From the NCBI RefSeq assembly GCF_001553955.1, contig NZ_CP014234.1, forward strand, positions 496,001 to 560,000: a DNA stretch of 64,000 nt, in the 5' to 3' direction. Shown piece after piece: positions 1-7,735 of the stretch. Under the pieces are notes generated by a model. That model was given only the letters and a program-made list of their open reading frames with translations, was not told the DNA's origin and made no database searches. Positions within the stretch are counted from its first letter, which is position 1; every line of letters starts with the position of its first letter. This DNA is from Moraxella osloensis. Lineage in GTDB: Bacteria; Pseudomonadota; Gammaproteobacteria; Pseudomonadales; Moraxellaceae. Position numbers and translations under genes: made by a program.

Positions 1-373
1 CATTGAGGATAAATGGGTCTTCATGGGTGTTGAGATAATCGAGCGCGTCTTTGGTTTCATCTTTATAATTAACCCCAACAATCGGTACGCCTGTCTTTGA
101 CATTTGCAGTAAAAACGGGTGTTCAACTTTACAAGTCGCACACCAAGACGCCCATACATTGAGTAAAAATGGCTGCTTGGGTAGCTGTGCTTGGGTAATC
201 ATTTGTGATGGGTTACCCAAAGACGGTAAGCTAAAACTTGGCAAAGCGCGATTGAGCGAGGTGTTGGTCACTATGGTGGTATCTTTGCCCAACCGCGTAT
301 AAAACAGCGCAATGATAATCAAAAAAAGCACCAAAGGAATTAAAAACCAAAGTTGTCTTTTACGCATTGCCAT
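1..373 (-). CDS. dsbE: Thiol:disulfide interchange protein CcmG/DsbE (partial, C-terminus outside window)
   Basis: Membrane-anchored periplasmic thioredoxin-like protein that reduces apocytochrome c cysteines for haem attachment. About 124 N-terminal residues are in the window. One N-terminal membrane segment (roughly residues 6-22) is followed by a thioredoxin fold with the active-site motif WCATC near residue 82, preceded by the usual NVWAS. The ATG at 373 has an AGGAG seven bases upstream. A second ATG at 367 is less well placed. The start overlaps the ccmF stop by 14 nt, so translational coupling with ccmF is likely. The gene continues to the left of the window, so completeness cannot be judged. 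Confidence 0.92.
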   Translation of the reverse strand, partial: MAMRKRQLWFLIPLVLFLIIIALFYTRLGKDTTIVTNTSLNRALPSFSLPSLGNPSQMITQAQLPKQPFLLNVWASWCATCKVEHPFLLQMSKTGVPIVGVNYKDETKDALDYLNTHEDPFILN

Positions 374-2444
374 GAGGACTCTCCTGACCTAAATCACTGT
401 CATTTTTTACCAACACAGGCGCGATTGCCGCTGCTGTGTTAATCGCTGCCAAATTCTCCGACTTATTATCATTCATATCAGCAAGTCTCGGCAGTTTACG
501 ATAACGTTTATCAAACATACTTAAAATCGCACCGAGCGCCAGCACAAAACCGCCCCACCACACCCAGCGTACACCAGGTTTGATATAGATACGTACCGCC
601 CATTTATCGGCATCATCTTCCGTTTGATTAACCCCTAAAATCGGTTCACCCATTGCCATATAGATATCTCTTAATGGGTTGTACTGGATAGACGCTTCGG
701 TCATGGGCATTTGACTGACCACATAATGGCGTTTTTCTGGATAAAGGGTCGCAACTAGTTGGTTATTTTTACGAACACTGACGACCGCTTGGGTAGCATC
801 GAAGTTTGCGCCGCGAATTTTTTTTAGCTCATCCATCGTGAACTGGTAGCCCTGCACTTCAACCGATTGGTTTTTTTGCATGGCAATGTCTTTTTCGATA
901 CTTAAGCTTGTGGTAATGGCAATGCCCATCACGGATAGTAAAATACCCAAATGCGCCAGCTGCATTCCCCAATAGCCCATGTGCAGACGTTTTAGCCCAG
1001 CGCCAAACGAGCGCGCGTTACGGGTTTTGTCTTTGATATCAATTACCATCCATACCAATACCCATAGACACAGTGCCGCTGACATAAAGATATTGATATC
1101 GATGCTACTGACCAAGAAATAGCTTAAAACCCCGGCTAACACAAAACAGCTGGCTAAAATCGCCAAGCCTGTACCCAAAAATGGACGGGTGTCTTTTTTC
1201 CAGCGGCTGACCGGTCCAATGGCTAAAAACAACAACAATAACCAAGTTAACGGCACAAATAACGCATTAAAGTAAGGCGCACCAACCGATACTTGACCGA
1301 GTTTTAACGCATCAGCCAGCATTGGATAAAGTGTGCCAATCACCACCACGATGGTTGCGACTAATATAATAATGTTATTGATGACCAATAACGTCTCACG
1401 AGATTTGAGCTGATAATGGCTTTCTTGGGTCAAACGCCAACCGCGCCACGCAAACAGCGCCAGACCGCCACCGATGACCACGCCCAAAATCACTAGGATA
1501 AACAGACCGCGGGTGGGGTCTGCGGCAAATGAGTGAACCGAGGTAATGACCCCTGAGCGCACCAAAAACGTACCCAATAAACTCAAGGCAAAGGTGAAAA
1601 TCGCCAACATAATCGTCCAGGCTTTGAACACGCCGCGCTTTTCGGTAACTGCCAATGAGTGTAATAATGCCACGCCACCGAGCCAAGGCAGAAGGGACGC
1701 GTTTTCCACAGGATCCCAGAACCACCAGCCGCCCCAGCCAAGCTCGTTGTACGCCCACATGGAGCCAAACACGATACCCAGTGTCAAACAGCACCAAGCC
1801 GCTAGTGTCCAAGGACGCGACCAACGCGTCCACACCGCATCTAACCGACCTGCCCATAAGGCTGCCATGGCAAAAGCAAACGGTACCACCGCGCCCACAT
1901 AGCCCATATACAGCATCGGCGGGTGAAAAATCAACCCAGGGTCTTGGAGTAGTGGATTCAAATCTTTGCCATCCACTGGGATGCTGGGTAAGCTGCGATT
2001 AAAGGGTGACGACACAAAAATCACCATGCTTAGCATCATCATTTGCACAAAAGATATCACCACCAACACGCGTGCGCGCATGGCAAGCGGCAAGCTTCGA
2101 CTAAAAACAGCCACCGCCGCGCCCCAAGCCGCCAAAATGGTGACCCACAGTAACAGTGAGCCTTCATGCCCGCCCCACGTGGCGGATAAGCGATAGTACC
2201 AAGGTAGCAGAGAATTTGACTGATTGGCGACATAAATCAACGTAAAATCATTGGCATAAAACCCATACATCAGGCACAAAAATGACGTACCGGTTGCCAA
2301 AAACTGAGCAATGGCAAGACTTCCCGCCAGTCGTTGCCAAGCAGGTTGGTGTTTAAATACCCCCACTGCTGGCAAAATAACCTGTAAAATGGCAATCACC
2401 AAGGCTGAAATAAGCGCAAAATAGCCCAATTCAGTAATTAACAT
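360..2444 (-). CDS. ccmF: Cytochrome c-type biogenesis protein CcmF (haem lyase subunit)
   Basis: Polytopic inner-membrane protein of the cytochrome c maturation (System I) haem lyase, which attaches haem to apocytochrome c. It has the expected length (694 aa), many hydrophobic segments, and the tryptophan-rich haem-handling WWD motif (WGGWWFWDPVENAS) around residues 236-249. I chose the ATG at 2444 because it has AGGAG about ten bases upstream and gives the family-like N-terminus MLITELGYFALI. An upstream in-frame GTG at 2477 would add 11 residues but has no clear ribosome binding site. It overlaps dsbE downstream and lies 66 nt after the DUF445 gene. ccmABCDE are not adjacent, so they must be elsewhere or absent. 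Confidence 0.95.
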   Translation of the reverse strand: MLITELGYFALISALVIAILQVILPAVGVFKHQPAWQRLAGSLAIAQFLATGTSFLCLMYGFYANDFTLIYVANQSNSLLPWYYRLSATWGGHEGSLLLWVTILAAWGAAVAVFSRSLPLAMRARVLVVISFVQMMMLSMVIFVSSPFNRSLPSIPVDGKDLNPLLQDPGLIFHPPMLYMGYVGAVVPFAFAMAALWAGRLDAVWTRWSRPWTLAAWCCLTLGIVFGSMWAYNELGWGGWWFWDPVENASLLPWLGGVALLHSLAVTEKRGVFKAWTIMLAIFTFALSLLGTFLVRSGVITSVHSFAADPTRGLFILVILGVVIGGGLALFAWRGWRLTQESHYQLKSRETLLVINNIIILVATIVVVIGTLYPMLADALKLGQVSVGAPYFNALFVPLTWLLLLFLAIGPVSRWKKDTRPFLGTGLAILASCFVLAGVLSYFLVSSIDINIFMSAALCLWVLVWMVIDIKDKTRNARSFGAGLKRLHMGYWGMQLAHLGILLSVMGIAITTSLSIEKDIAMQKNQSVEVQGYQFTMDELKKIRGANFDATQAVVSVRKNNQLVATLYPEKRHYVVSQMPMTEASIQYNPLRDIYMAMGEPILGVNQTEDDADKWAVRIYIKPGVRWVWWGGFVLALGAILSMFDKRYRKLPRLADMNDNKSENLAAINTAAAIAPVLVKNDSDLGQESPHGNA

Positions 2445-2510
2445 ACCCACTGCTCCTATCGCTGTAGTGGTTATCACACTGTAGAATTTTCACCAAAAAA
2501 ATGGGTAAAA

Positions 2511-3836
2511 CTAATAAAACACCAATATCAAATGTATCCAGCCCGCCAAAAACCCTGTCGCACCGCCCAAAATAATCAGTGTTAATTCATCTTCACGAAA
2601 GGCAGGGCGCAACAGATTTTGAAATTCATTGGGCGTCAATGCACGAATGCGGTCTCGAAACAGCCCAAAGATTTTTTCTGCGCGGCTAAGGTTAAGCTCA
2701 GGATTGCTCATCGGCAGCATGGTCGCTGCAATCGACTTATCAATAATCACGTGCTTAAGCTGACCAAACTCTTTACGACCCAAACCAAATTTCAAGCTGG
2801 TTTGAATCACCTGTGATTCCAAAACTGGGTTTAGGTGTTTTTTAATCAGTTCACGCGTTTGCATCGCACGGCTGCCATACATCATTTCATGCATGATGTT
2901 TTTGAGCGTGACCAAATCTTTGACCACAATCTCAGCAAACACCTCAGAGACCTCAGGCTGGCGTTTCATAAAACCACCTTGCCAGTTAAATTGTCCCATA
3001 TGCGGTTTTTCAAAGCGAATAAACGGCACTGATTTACTAAAACTAAAAAATTTGGGAAAACGGTAATAATGCGGCTCAATCGGATTAAATACCATCCAAA
3101 TGGCAATCCAGTTGGTCAACAGCCCCCAAATCGCGGCAAAAAATGGCACCGTCCAATGCTGCGGCACAAACCAAAAAATCGCCATCTGCAAAATACCAAA
3201 TACAAACCCAATCAGCGCACTGATATGCCAAATAAAATCAATCTCTTTTTGACCTACCTTCAAAAACATCCGCACCATCAGCGCACGGTCGCTTTCCATC
3301 TTGTTGACAATCATCTCGCGCATATCAACCAAGTTTTCGACATTGTAGGTCAAGTCGAGCACCAGATTTTTCATGATAGCTGGCAATTGCTCGTGTCCAT
3401 ACGCATAGATACGGCGTTTGACAGCAAAAGGCAAATTCGCCCACAGCGTTGCCGAGCGCTCATTCATGATTTCATCAATCAGCAAATCCAAGTTTTGGTT
3501 CATGGTTTGGCTGATAAAATCCGCCACTTCTTCAGGGTGCATGGCTTGGAAAAACTCATCGAGCGAGCCAAGCTTGGATAAAGTTTGGTCAACGATAATC
3601 CCAGATATTTTACCCGCTTTGCGTGGCACAATGCCCTGCCAGCCGATACCGCCGCCTGGGAAGCCTTGAATCTTAATCCCCCAAAAATGAATGGGATAAA
3701 ATAGCATCTTGAGCGCCATCCATACATGCGCCCAAGTCACGACTGCTGTCACAAATGGAATGGTCAGCATGGCGAAAAATTGCGGATGGGTTGCAAGCTT
3801 GTGCCAAATTTCTGCAAACATATCAAAAAAGCTCAC
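2511..3836 (-). CDS. DUF445 family membrane protein
   Basis: This 441-aa protein matches the DUF445 family: an N-terminal membrane segment (around residues 20-45), a GGGIGWQGIVPRKA stretch near residue 75 typical of the family, a long helical soluble part, central hydrophobic segments (about residues 205-255) and a C-terminal hydrophobic tail (LIILGGATGFLAGWIHLILVF). The family has no established biochemical role. It is the first gene of the leftward block and is followed 66 nt later by ccmF, so co-transcription is possible, but I see no functional link. Family assignment is by recognition of the conserved segments. Confidence 0.8.
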   Translation of the reverse strand: MSFFDMFAEIWHKLATHPQFFAMLTIPFVTAVVTWAHVWMALKMLFYPIHFWGIKIQGFPGGGIGWQGIVPRKAGKISGIIVDQTLSKLGSLDEFFQAMHPEEVADFISQTMNQNLDLLIDEIMNERSATLWANLPFAVKRRIYAYGHEQLPAIMKNLVLDLTYNVENLVDMREMIVNKMESDRALMVRMFLKVGQKEIDFIWHISALIGFVFGILQMAIFWFVPQHWTVPFFAAIWGLLTNWIAIWMVFNPIEPHYYRFPKFFSFSKSVPFIRFEKPHMGQFNWQGGFMKRQPEVSEVFAEIVVKDLVTLKNIMHEMMYGSRAMQTRELIKKHLNPVLESQVIQTSLKFGLGRKEFGQLKHVIIDKSIAATMLPMSNPELNLSRAEKIFGLFRDRIRALTPNEFQNLLRPAFREDELTLIILGGATGFLAGWIHLILVFY

Positions 3837-4103
3837 ATGGTGAAAAAGCTAAAATCAAAGGACAATAAAACCGAGATGACATTATAAGGTTTGCTTAAAA
3901 ACGTCTATAATATAAGTGCGTTAATAAGGGTGCGTTCAAACTGCTAGATTTTAGCACAGAAAGATATATTTTGCCTGAAGAAGTTATATTTTTAGCGGTT
4001 TTGATTCCCTATGTTGCCATCCATATTGCCGTCAATGCTGCTATCATAATTTGATACATTTTTTTGTCAGCAGCCGTTAGTTATTTGCGATTTTGACAGG
4101 ATT

Positions 4104-4133
4104 TTGACATGCTTATTTGCCACGTTTTATGCT
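4104..4133 (+). promoter_or_regulatory. Sigma-70-type promoter for mrdA
   Basis: TTGACA at 4104-4109 is followed after 18 bp by TATGCT at 4128-4133. A second TTGACA lies at 4093-4098. The predicted start near 4141 gives an mrdA leader of about 160 nt. Confidence 0.6.
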
Positions 4134-4155
4134 AGTATATCGCTCTTAAATTTTG

Positions 4156-4210
4156 ATTTAAGCCATCAGACTTAAGCCACCCATAGTTGCACAAATATAG
4201 TTGCACAAAT
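4156..4210 (+). repeat. Two successive 14-bp tandem duplications in the mrdA leader
   Basis: Two related 14-mers (4156-4169 and 4170-4183, sharing TTAAGCCA) run directly into two identical 14-mers, ATAGTTGCACAAAT, at 4183-4196 and 4197-4210. The identical pair lies between CACCCA and TGGGTG, which could pair as a short stem in the mRNA. Confidence 0.8.
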
Positions 4211-4300
4211 AGCTGGGTGATATCCCTAAATTTGCATTAAGTTAAACGTTCATCGCACCGTGACCCTTTTTAAAACCGTTCTAATTGCTGTTACCCGCTT

Positions 4301-6295
4301 ATGAAACCACCCCATTCTTCAGATATGCAACGTGAAAATCTTATCTTTCGCCGCCGGATAATTTTGGCATCGGTGTTTGTTTTTTTGGGCTTGGTTGGCT
4401 TGATTGTACGCTATGCTTATCTACAAATTTACACCCACGACCAGTACGTTACCCAGTCTGACAATAATCGTATCAAGCTGATTTCTGCGCCGCCCAGTCG
4501 CGGCTATATTTATGACCGTAACGGCGTGATTTTGGCGGATAACCAGCCTGTTTTTACCGCTGTCATCAGCCCGGATGAAATTGACAATCCTGACAATACC
4601 TTGGCACTACTCACCCCGATTTTTCAGTTGACCCCTGAAGAAATCAGTGAGGCGTCAAAAGCCCTTAAAAAAAGTAAAAACGAACCTGTCACCATTAAAA
4701 TCGGACTGACTGAACAGCAAGTTGCCCAGTTTAGTGAACGTAAACCGTTTTTTAAAGGGGTGACGATTCAAAGTAAACTCACGCGCACCTATCCCTACAG
4801 TGATTTGTTTGCCCATGTGATTGGCTATGTTGGGCGTATCAGCGACAATGATAGTAAAAAGCTGGATAAGAAACTGTATGCGGGCACCGATTTGATTGGT
4901 AAAACAGGGATTGAAAAATATTACGAGCCGCTGCTACTGGGCAAACCCGGTTATCAATCAATTGAAACCAATGCTTATGGCGATATCATCAAAAAACTCG
5001 ATACCAAACCGCCCATTCCCGGCAATGATATTTATCTAAGCCTTGATTATGGCTTGCAAAAGGTGGTGAGTGATGAACTTGCTGGAAAAAGAGCGGCTTT
5101 GGTAGCAATGGATCCTAACACAGGCGAGATACTTGCATTTGTTAGTAACCCAAGCTTTGACCCAAACCCCTTTATCACTGGGATTAGTAGCAGAGAATAC
5201 AAGGCGCTGCAACAAGACCCCGACATGCCACTGTACAACCGCGCCTTGCAAGGTCAATACCCGCCCGCCTCAACCATTAAGCCTTTTGCTGGGCTTGGTC
5301 TGTTAGATGCTGGTATCGTGACTTGGGACAGTACCATATATGACCCTGGGTATTTTAGTATTCCAGGTAATAAGCACAAATTTAGGGACTGGAAAAAATC
5401 GGGTCATGGCACGGTTAACTTGACCAAATCGATTACCCAATCTGTTGACACCTATTACTACAAGAATACCTATGAGTTAGGTATTGATAGAATGCATGAC
5501 TGGATGACGCGGTTCAACTTTGGTAAAAAAACAGGTATTGATTTACCGGGAGAAAAAACCGGTGTCTACCCTTCAACGGCATGGAAGATGAAAACCTATA
5601 AAAAGCCTTGGTTACCAGGCGACACTGTCTCTGCCAGTATCGGTCAAGGGTATTTTTTGGCGACCCCTTTACAAGTTGCAAATGCAACTGCCATTTTAGC
5701 AAATGCAGGAAATCACTTGACGCCCCATCTATTGAGCAAAACCACGGGGGCTGTTAAATATTCACCTGCCAATAAACCAGACGGTAAAATTCCATTTAGA
5801 GGCACTGAGCAAGATTGGCTCAAAATGCAGACTGCCATGGAATTAACCGTAAAATCGGGTACCGCGAAAGGGGTGTATACTGATCGTTACCGTTTGGCGG
5901 GTAAAACAGGTACTGCGCAAGTTAAATCTATTGCTCAAGGCAAGCGTTATAACGAAGCAGCACTGAGTGAGCGTCACCGTGACCATGGATGGTTCATAGC
6001 ATTTGCACCTGTTGATAACCCACAAATAGCGGTGGCTGTGATAGTTGAAAATGGACGTGGGGGTAGCAAGGTGGCACCCATTGCTCGAAAAGCGATTGAT
6101 TATTGGTTACTTACGCGTCATAACAATCCAATCACGCCACCCTCGCCTGAACAACTTGCCAAAATCAATGCGGAAAAACAGCAACTACGACTGCAGCGCC
6201 AAGAAGCGATTTTGTCAGGTAAACCTATTGTCTCAAAACCCAGCTTATCCAAATCTACTGCCGCCGAACTCACTGCAGTGGGTGACGCTGACTGA
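4301..6295 (+). CDS. mrdA: Penicillin-binding protein 2, peptidoglycan transpeptidase
   Basis: Class B PBP that cross-links peptidoglycan during cell elongation, working with RodA in the inner membrane. The 664-aa product has an N-terminal membrane anchor (about residues 18-40), a pedestal domain with the SPPSRGYIYDRNG-like segment, and a transpeptidase domain carrying the catalytic motif STIK (S324-K327), an SVD motif (about residue 391) and KTG at 535-537. A charged tail of about 50 residues follows the domain. ATG 4301 was kept; Met9 (4325) is equally possible because neither has a strong ribosome binding site. rsmD follows 50 nt downstream. rodA is not next to it, unlike in many enterobacteria. 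Confidence 0.95.
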   Translation: MKPPHSSDMQRENLIFRRRIILASVFVFLGLVGLIVRYAYLQIYTHDQYVTQSDNNRIKLISAPPSRGYIYDRNGVILADNQPVFTAVISPDEIDNPDNTLALLTPIFQLTPEEISEASKALKKSKNEPVTIKIGLTEQQVAQFSERKPFFKGVTIQSKLTRTYPYSDLFAHVIGYVGRISDNDSKKLDKKLYAGTDLIGKTGIEKYYEPLLLGKPGYQSIETNAYGDIIKKLDTKPPIPGNDIYLSLDYGLQKVVSDELAGKRAALVAMDPNTGEILAFVSNPSFDPNPFITGISSREYKALQQDPDMPLYNRALQGQYPPASTIKPFAGLGLLDAGIVTWDSTIYDPGYFSIPGNKHKFRDWKKSGHGTVNLTKSITQSVDTYYYKNTYELGIDRMHDWMTRFNFGKKTGIDLPGEKTGVYPSTAWKMKTYKKPWLPGDTVSASIGQGYFLATPLQVANATAILANAGNHLTPHLLSKTTGAVKYSPANKPDGKIPFRGTEQDWLKMQTAMELTVKSGTAKGVYTDRYRLAGKTGTAQVKSIAQGKRYNEAALSERHRDHGWFIAFAPVDNPQIAVAVIVENGRGGSKVAPIARKAIDYWLLTRHNNPITPPSPEQLAKINAEKQQLRLQRQEAILSGKPIVSKPSLSKSTAAELTAVGDAD

Positions 6296-6298
6296 CGT

Positions 6299-6354
6299 AA
6301 TGTACGATGTCAAAACTATGACTTCCAAACCATGATTTCCAAACTATGATGTCC
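6299..6354 (+). repeat. 14-bp tandem repeat spanning the rsmD start
   Basis: Three clear 14-bp units (6313-6326, 6327-6340, 6341-6354) share the pattern AAACTATGAnnTCC, with a weaker fourth unit before them. The ATG codons of rsmD (6346 and 6349) lie inside the last unit, so the translation start region was built by tandem duplication. Confidence 0.85.
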
Positions 6355-6969
6355 AAAATTAGCAAGCGACCCAATAAAGCGACCAAATCCCCGCCAGTTT
6401 CTCATGTGCGTATCATTGGTGGGGAGTATCGGCGGCGTTTGGTAGCGTTTATCGATGCCGATGGGTTGCGACCGACCCCCGACCGTGTCCGAGAGACAGT
6501 ATTTAACTGGCTTGCCGACGATTTAGTCAATGCCAAGGTACTAGATTGCTGTGCTGGTAGTGGGGTGCTCGGCTTTGAAGCCTTGTCGCGAGGTGCCAAG
6601 CAGTTAACTTGTATCGAGCCTAACCATGAGCAATGTAGGCAAATTAAAGCCACCCAAGCCCTGTTAGGTATTGTTGATACAAAAATTGTGACAATGGAAG
6701 CTACGATACAACATGCCTTGCCACAACTGGCAAACACCGAGCCGTTTGATGTGGTATTTATCGACCCGCCTTATCAACTAGCCTTGTGGGGGACAATTTT
6801 GCATGGGTTAATCAACCATCAGTTAATTCATCCGCAGACATTACTGTATATCGAAAGCGATCAAGATCATACACAGTTGTTGGCATCGTTCACCGCATCA
6901 CTTGAGCCACTTAAATATAAAAAAATGGGGCAAATTTTTGCCGGCATTTATCAGCTCAAAGCGCTTTAA
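6346..6969 (+). CDS. rsmD: 16S rRNA (guanine(966)-N(2))-methyltransferase RsmD
   Basis: SAM-dependent methyltransferase that modifies G966 of 16S rRNA in the assembled 30S subunit. The 207-aa length is typical. An N-terminal RIIGGEYRRR segment is followed by RPTPDRVRETVFNWL, a SAM-binding motif LDCCAGSGVLGFEALSRGA around residues 66-84, and the N6/N2-adenine/guanine catalytic motif DPPY at residues 140-143. ATG 6346 and ATG 6349 are adjacent and either may be used. No clear Shine-Dalgarno is visible, because the start sits in a 14-bp tandem repeat. It is probably read through from mrdA. The end of the gene is itself the first unit of another tandem repeat. Confidence 0.95.
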   Translation: MMSKISKRPNKATKSPPVSHVRIIGGEYRRRLVAFIDADGLRPTPDRVRETVFNWLADDLVNAKVLDCCAGSGVLGFEALSRGAKQLTCIEPNHEQCRQIKATQALLGIVDTKIVTMEATIQHALPQLANTEPFDVVFIDPPYQLALWGTILHGLINHQLIHPQTLLYIESDQDHTQLLASFTASLEPLKYKKMGQIFAGIYQLKAL

Positions 6970-7005
6970 TTCGAAGTGTTTTAATTCAAGGTGTTTTGAT
7001 TCAAA
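6961..7005 (+). repeat. 15-bp tandem repeat at the 3' end of rsmD
   Basis: Three 15-bp units (6961-6975, 6976-6990, 6991-7005) share G(T/C)G(T/C)TTTnATTC(A/G)A(G/A). The first unit includes the last two codons and stop of rsmD. A weaker fourth unit follows to 7020. Confidence 0.85.
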
Positions 7006-7024
7006 GCCCTTAAACTTAGGCATT

Positions 7025-7052
7025 AAAAAACCGACTGGATTAACCCAGTCGG
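7025..7052 (-). terminator. Rho-independent terminator of the small membrane-protein gene
   Basis: An 8-bp perfect stem (CCGACTGG at 7031-7038 with CCAGTCGG at 7045-7052) and 6-nt loop is followed on the minus strand by a run of six T. It therefore ends the leftward transcript of the 7110-7349 gene. On the plus strand there is no T-run. Confidence 0.8.
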
Positions 7053-7069
7053 CAAATATAATAACCATT

Positions 7070-7103
7070 CACGCACAATAGCAAATCACGCCTAATAGCA
7101 AAT
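7070..7103. repeat. 17-bp tandem duplication
   Basis: Two 17-bp copies, 7070-7086 and 7087-7103, differ at only a few bases. They lie just past the stop codon of the small membrane-protein gene. Confidence 0.75.
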
Positions 7104-7109
7104 CTACTA

Positions 7110-7349
7110 TTAGCTCTTAACGCATATACTTACTTGTACGGTAGAAGCTGACGGACAAAAATATTTTGATGACTGTCCCTTTAAGTTGTTAGCTTCATAA
7201 AGATAGCTGACCCCCACCACCATCAAAAATGTCACCACGAGCGCTAACATAATTACCAGTACAACACTATGAATGTTGATTTTGGAGTGATGGCGCGTCA
7301 TTTCTACACTATCATCGGTGCCTTTAGTATCGTTCACTTGATGGATCAT
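7110..7349 (-). CDS. Small single-pass membrane protein, unrecognised
   Basis: This 79-aa product has a hydrophilic His-rich N-terminus, one strong membrane helix (about residues 30-52, VVLVIMLALVVTFLMVVGVS) and a 27-residue C-terminal part with two cysteines (Cys66 and Cys76) that could form a disulfide if it faces the periplasm. I do not recognise a family. Support for a real gene: its own terminator immediately downstream on the same strand (7025-7052), an AGGAC-like ribosome binding site before the ATG at 7349, and no competing gene. No neighbour suggests a function. Confidence 0.6.
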   Translation of the reverse strand: MIHQVNDTKGTDDSVEMTRHHSKINIHSVVLVIMLALVVTFLMVVGVSYLYEANNLKGQSSKYFCPSASTVQVSICVKS

Positions 7350-7735
7350 AACTTATGTCCTAAAAAATTTGAAATTTAACCGATTAAATTTCATCGTGTT
7401 ACTTAGCAACTATCCATATACGACATAGACCGAAAACTATGCGTGGTAGGGCTATAAAAGCAATTTACAAAGGTAATCAAATATTACATTTATCTTATGG
7501 TGATTACATTCTACAATGTATTTGTTACTAAATTATAACAATAATAAAAAATTACACAATTGTTTTATCAGAAAAATTCCTATTTGGTCATTTTTTTGCG
7601 ATAAATGGTATAGTGTCATCAAACTTTTGAAAAAATATTCATCCAAACTGGTTAATAATCAATTATCTAGCTAGAATTAATTAGCTAGTTAGTTAATCCC
7701 ATCCACCCCATTTTTCTGTAAGACTGAAAACAATA
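7350..7735. other. AT-rich intergenic region, divergent promoters expected
   Basis: This 386-bp, very AT-rich stretch lies between the leftward small gene and rightward dgt. I see no ORF with a ribosome binding site and no structured RNA. It must carry both promoters, but no single -35/-10 pair stands out. Confidence 0.5.

Larger units (their letters stand above)
3837..4300. other. Intergenic region between divergent DUF445 and mrdA genes
   Basis: This 464-bp AT-rich stretch contains no convincing coding sequence. It carries the mrdA promoter (4104-4133) and a leader of about 160 nt with 14-bp tandem duplications (4156-4210). The DUF445 promoter must lie at its left end, but I could not identify it. 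Confidence 0.6.

Noticed and set aside
1396-2196. Several open frames opposite or inside ccmF
   Set aside because: All are shadows in other frames of a confidently identified gene, with no start signals.
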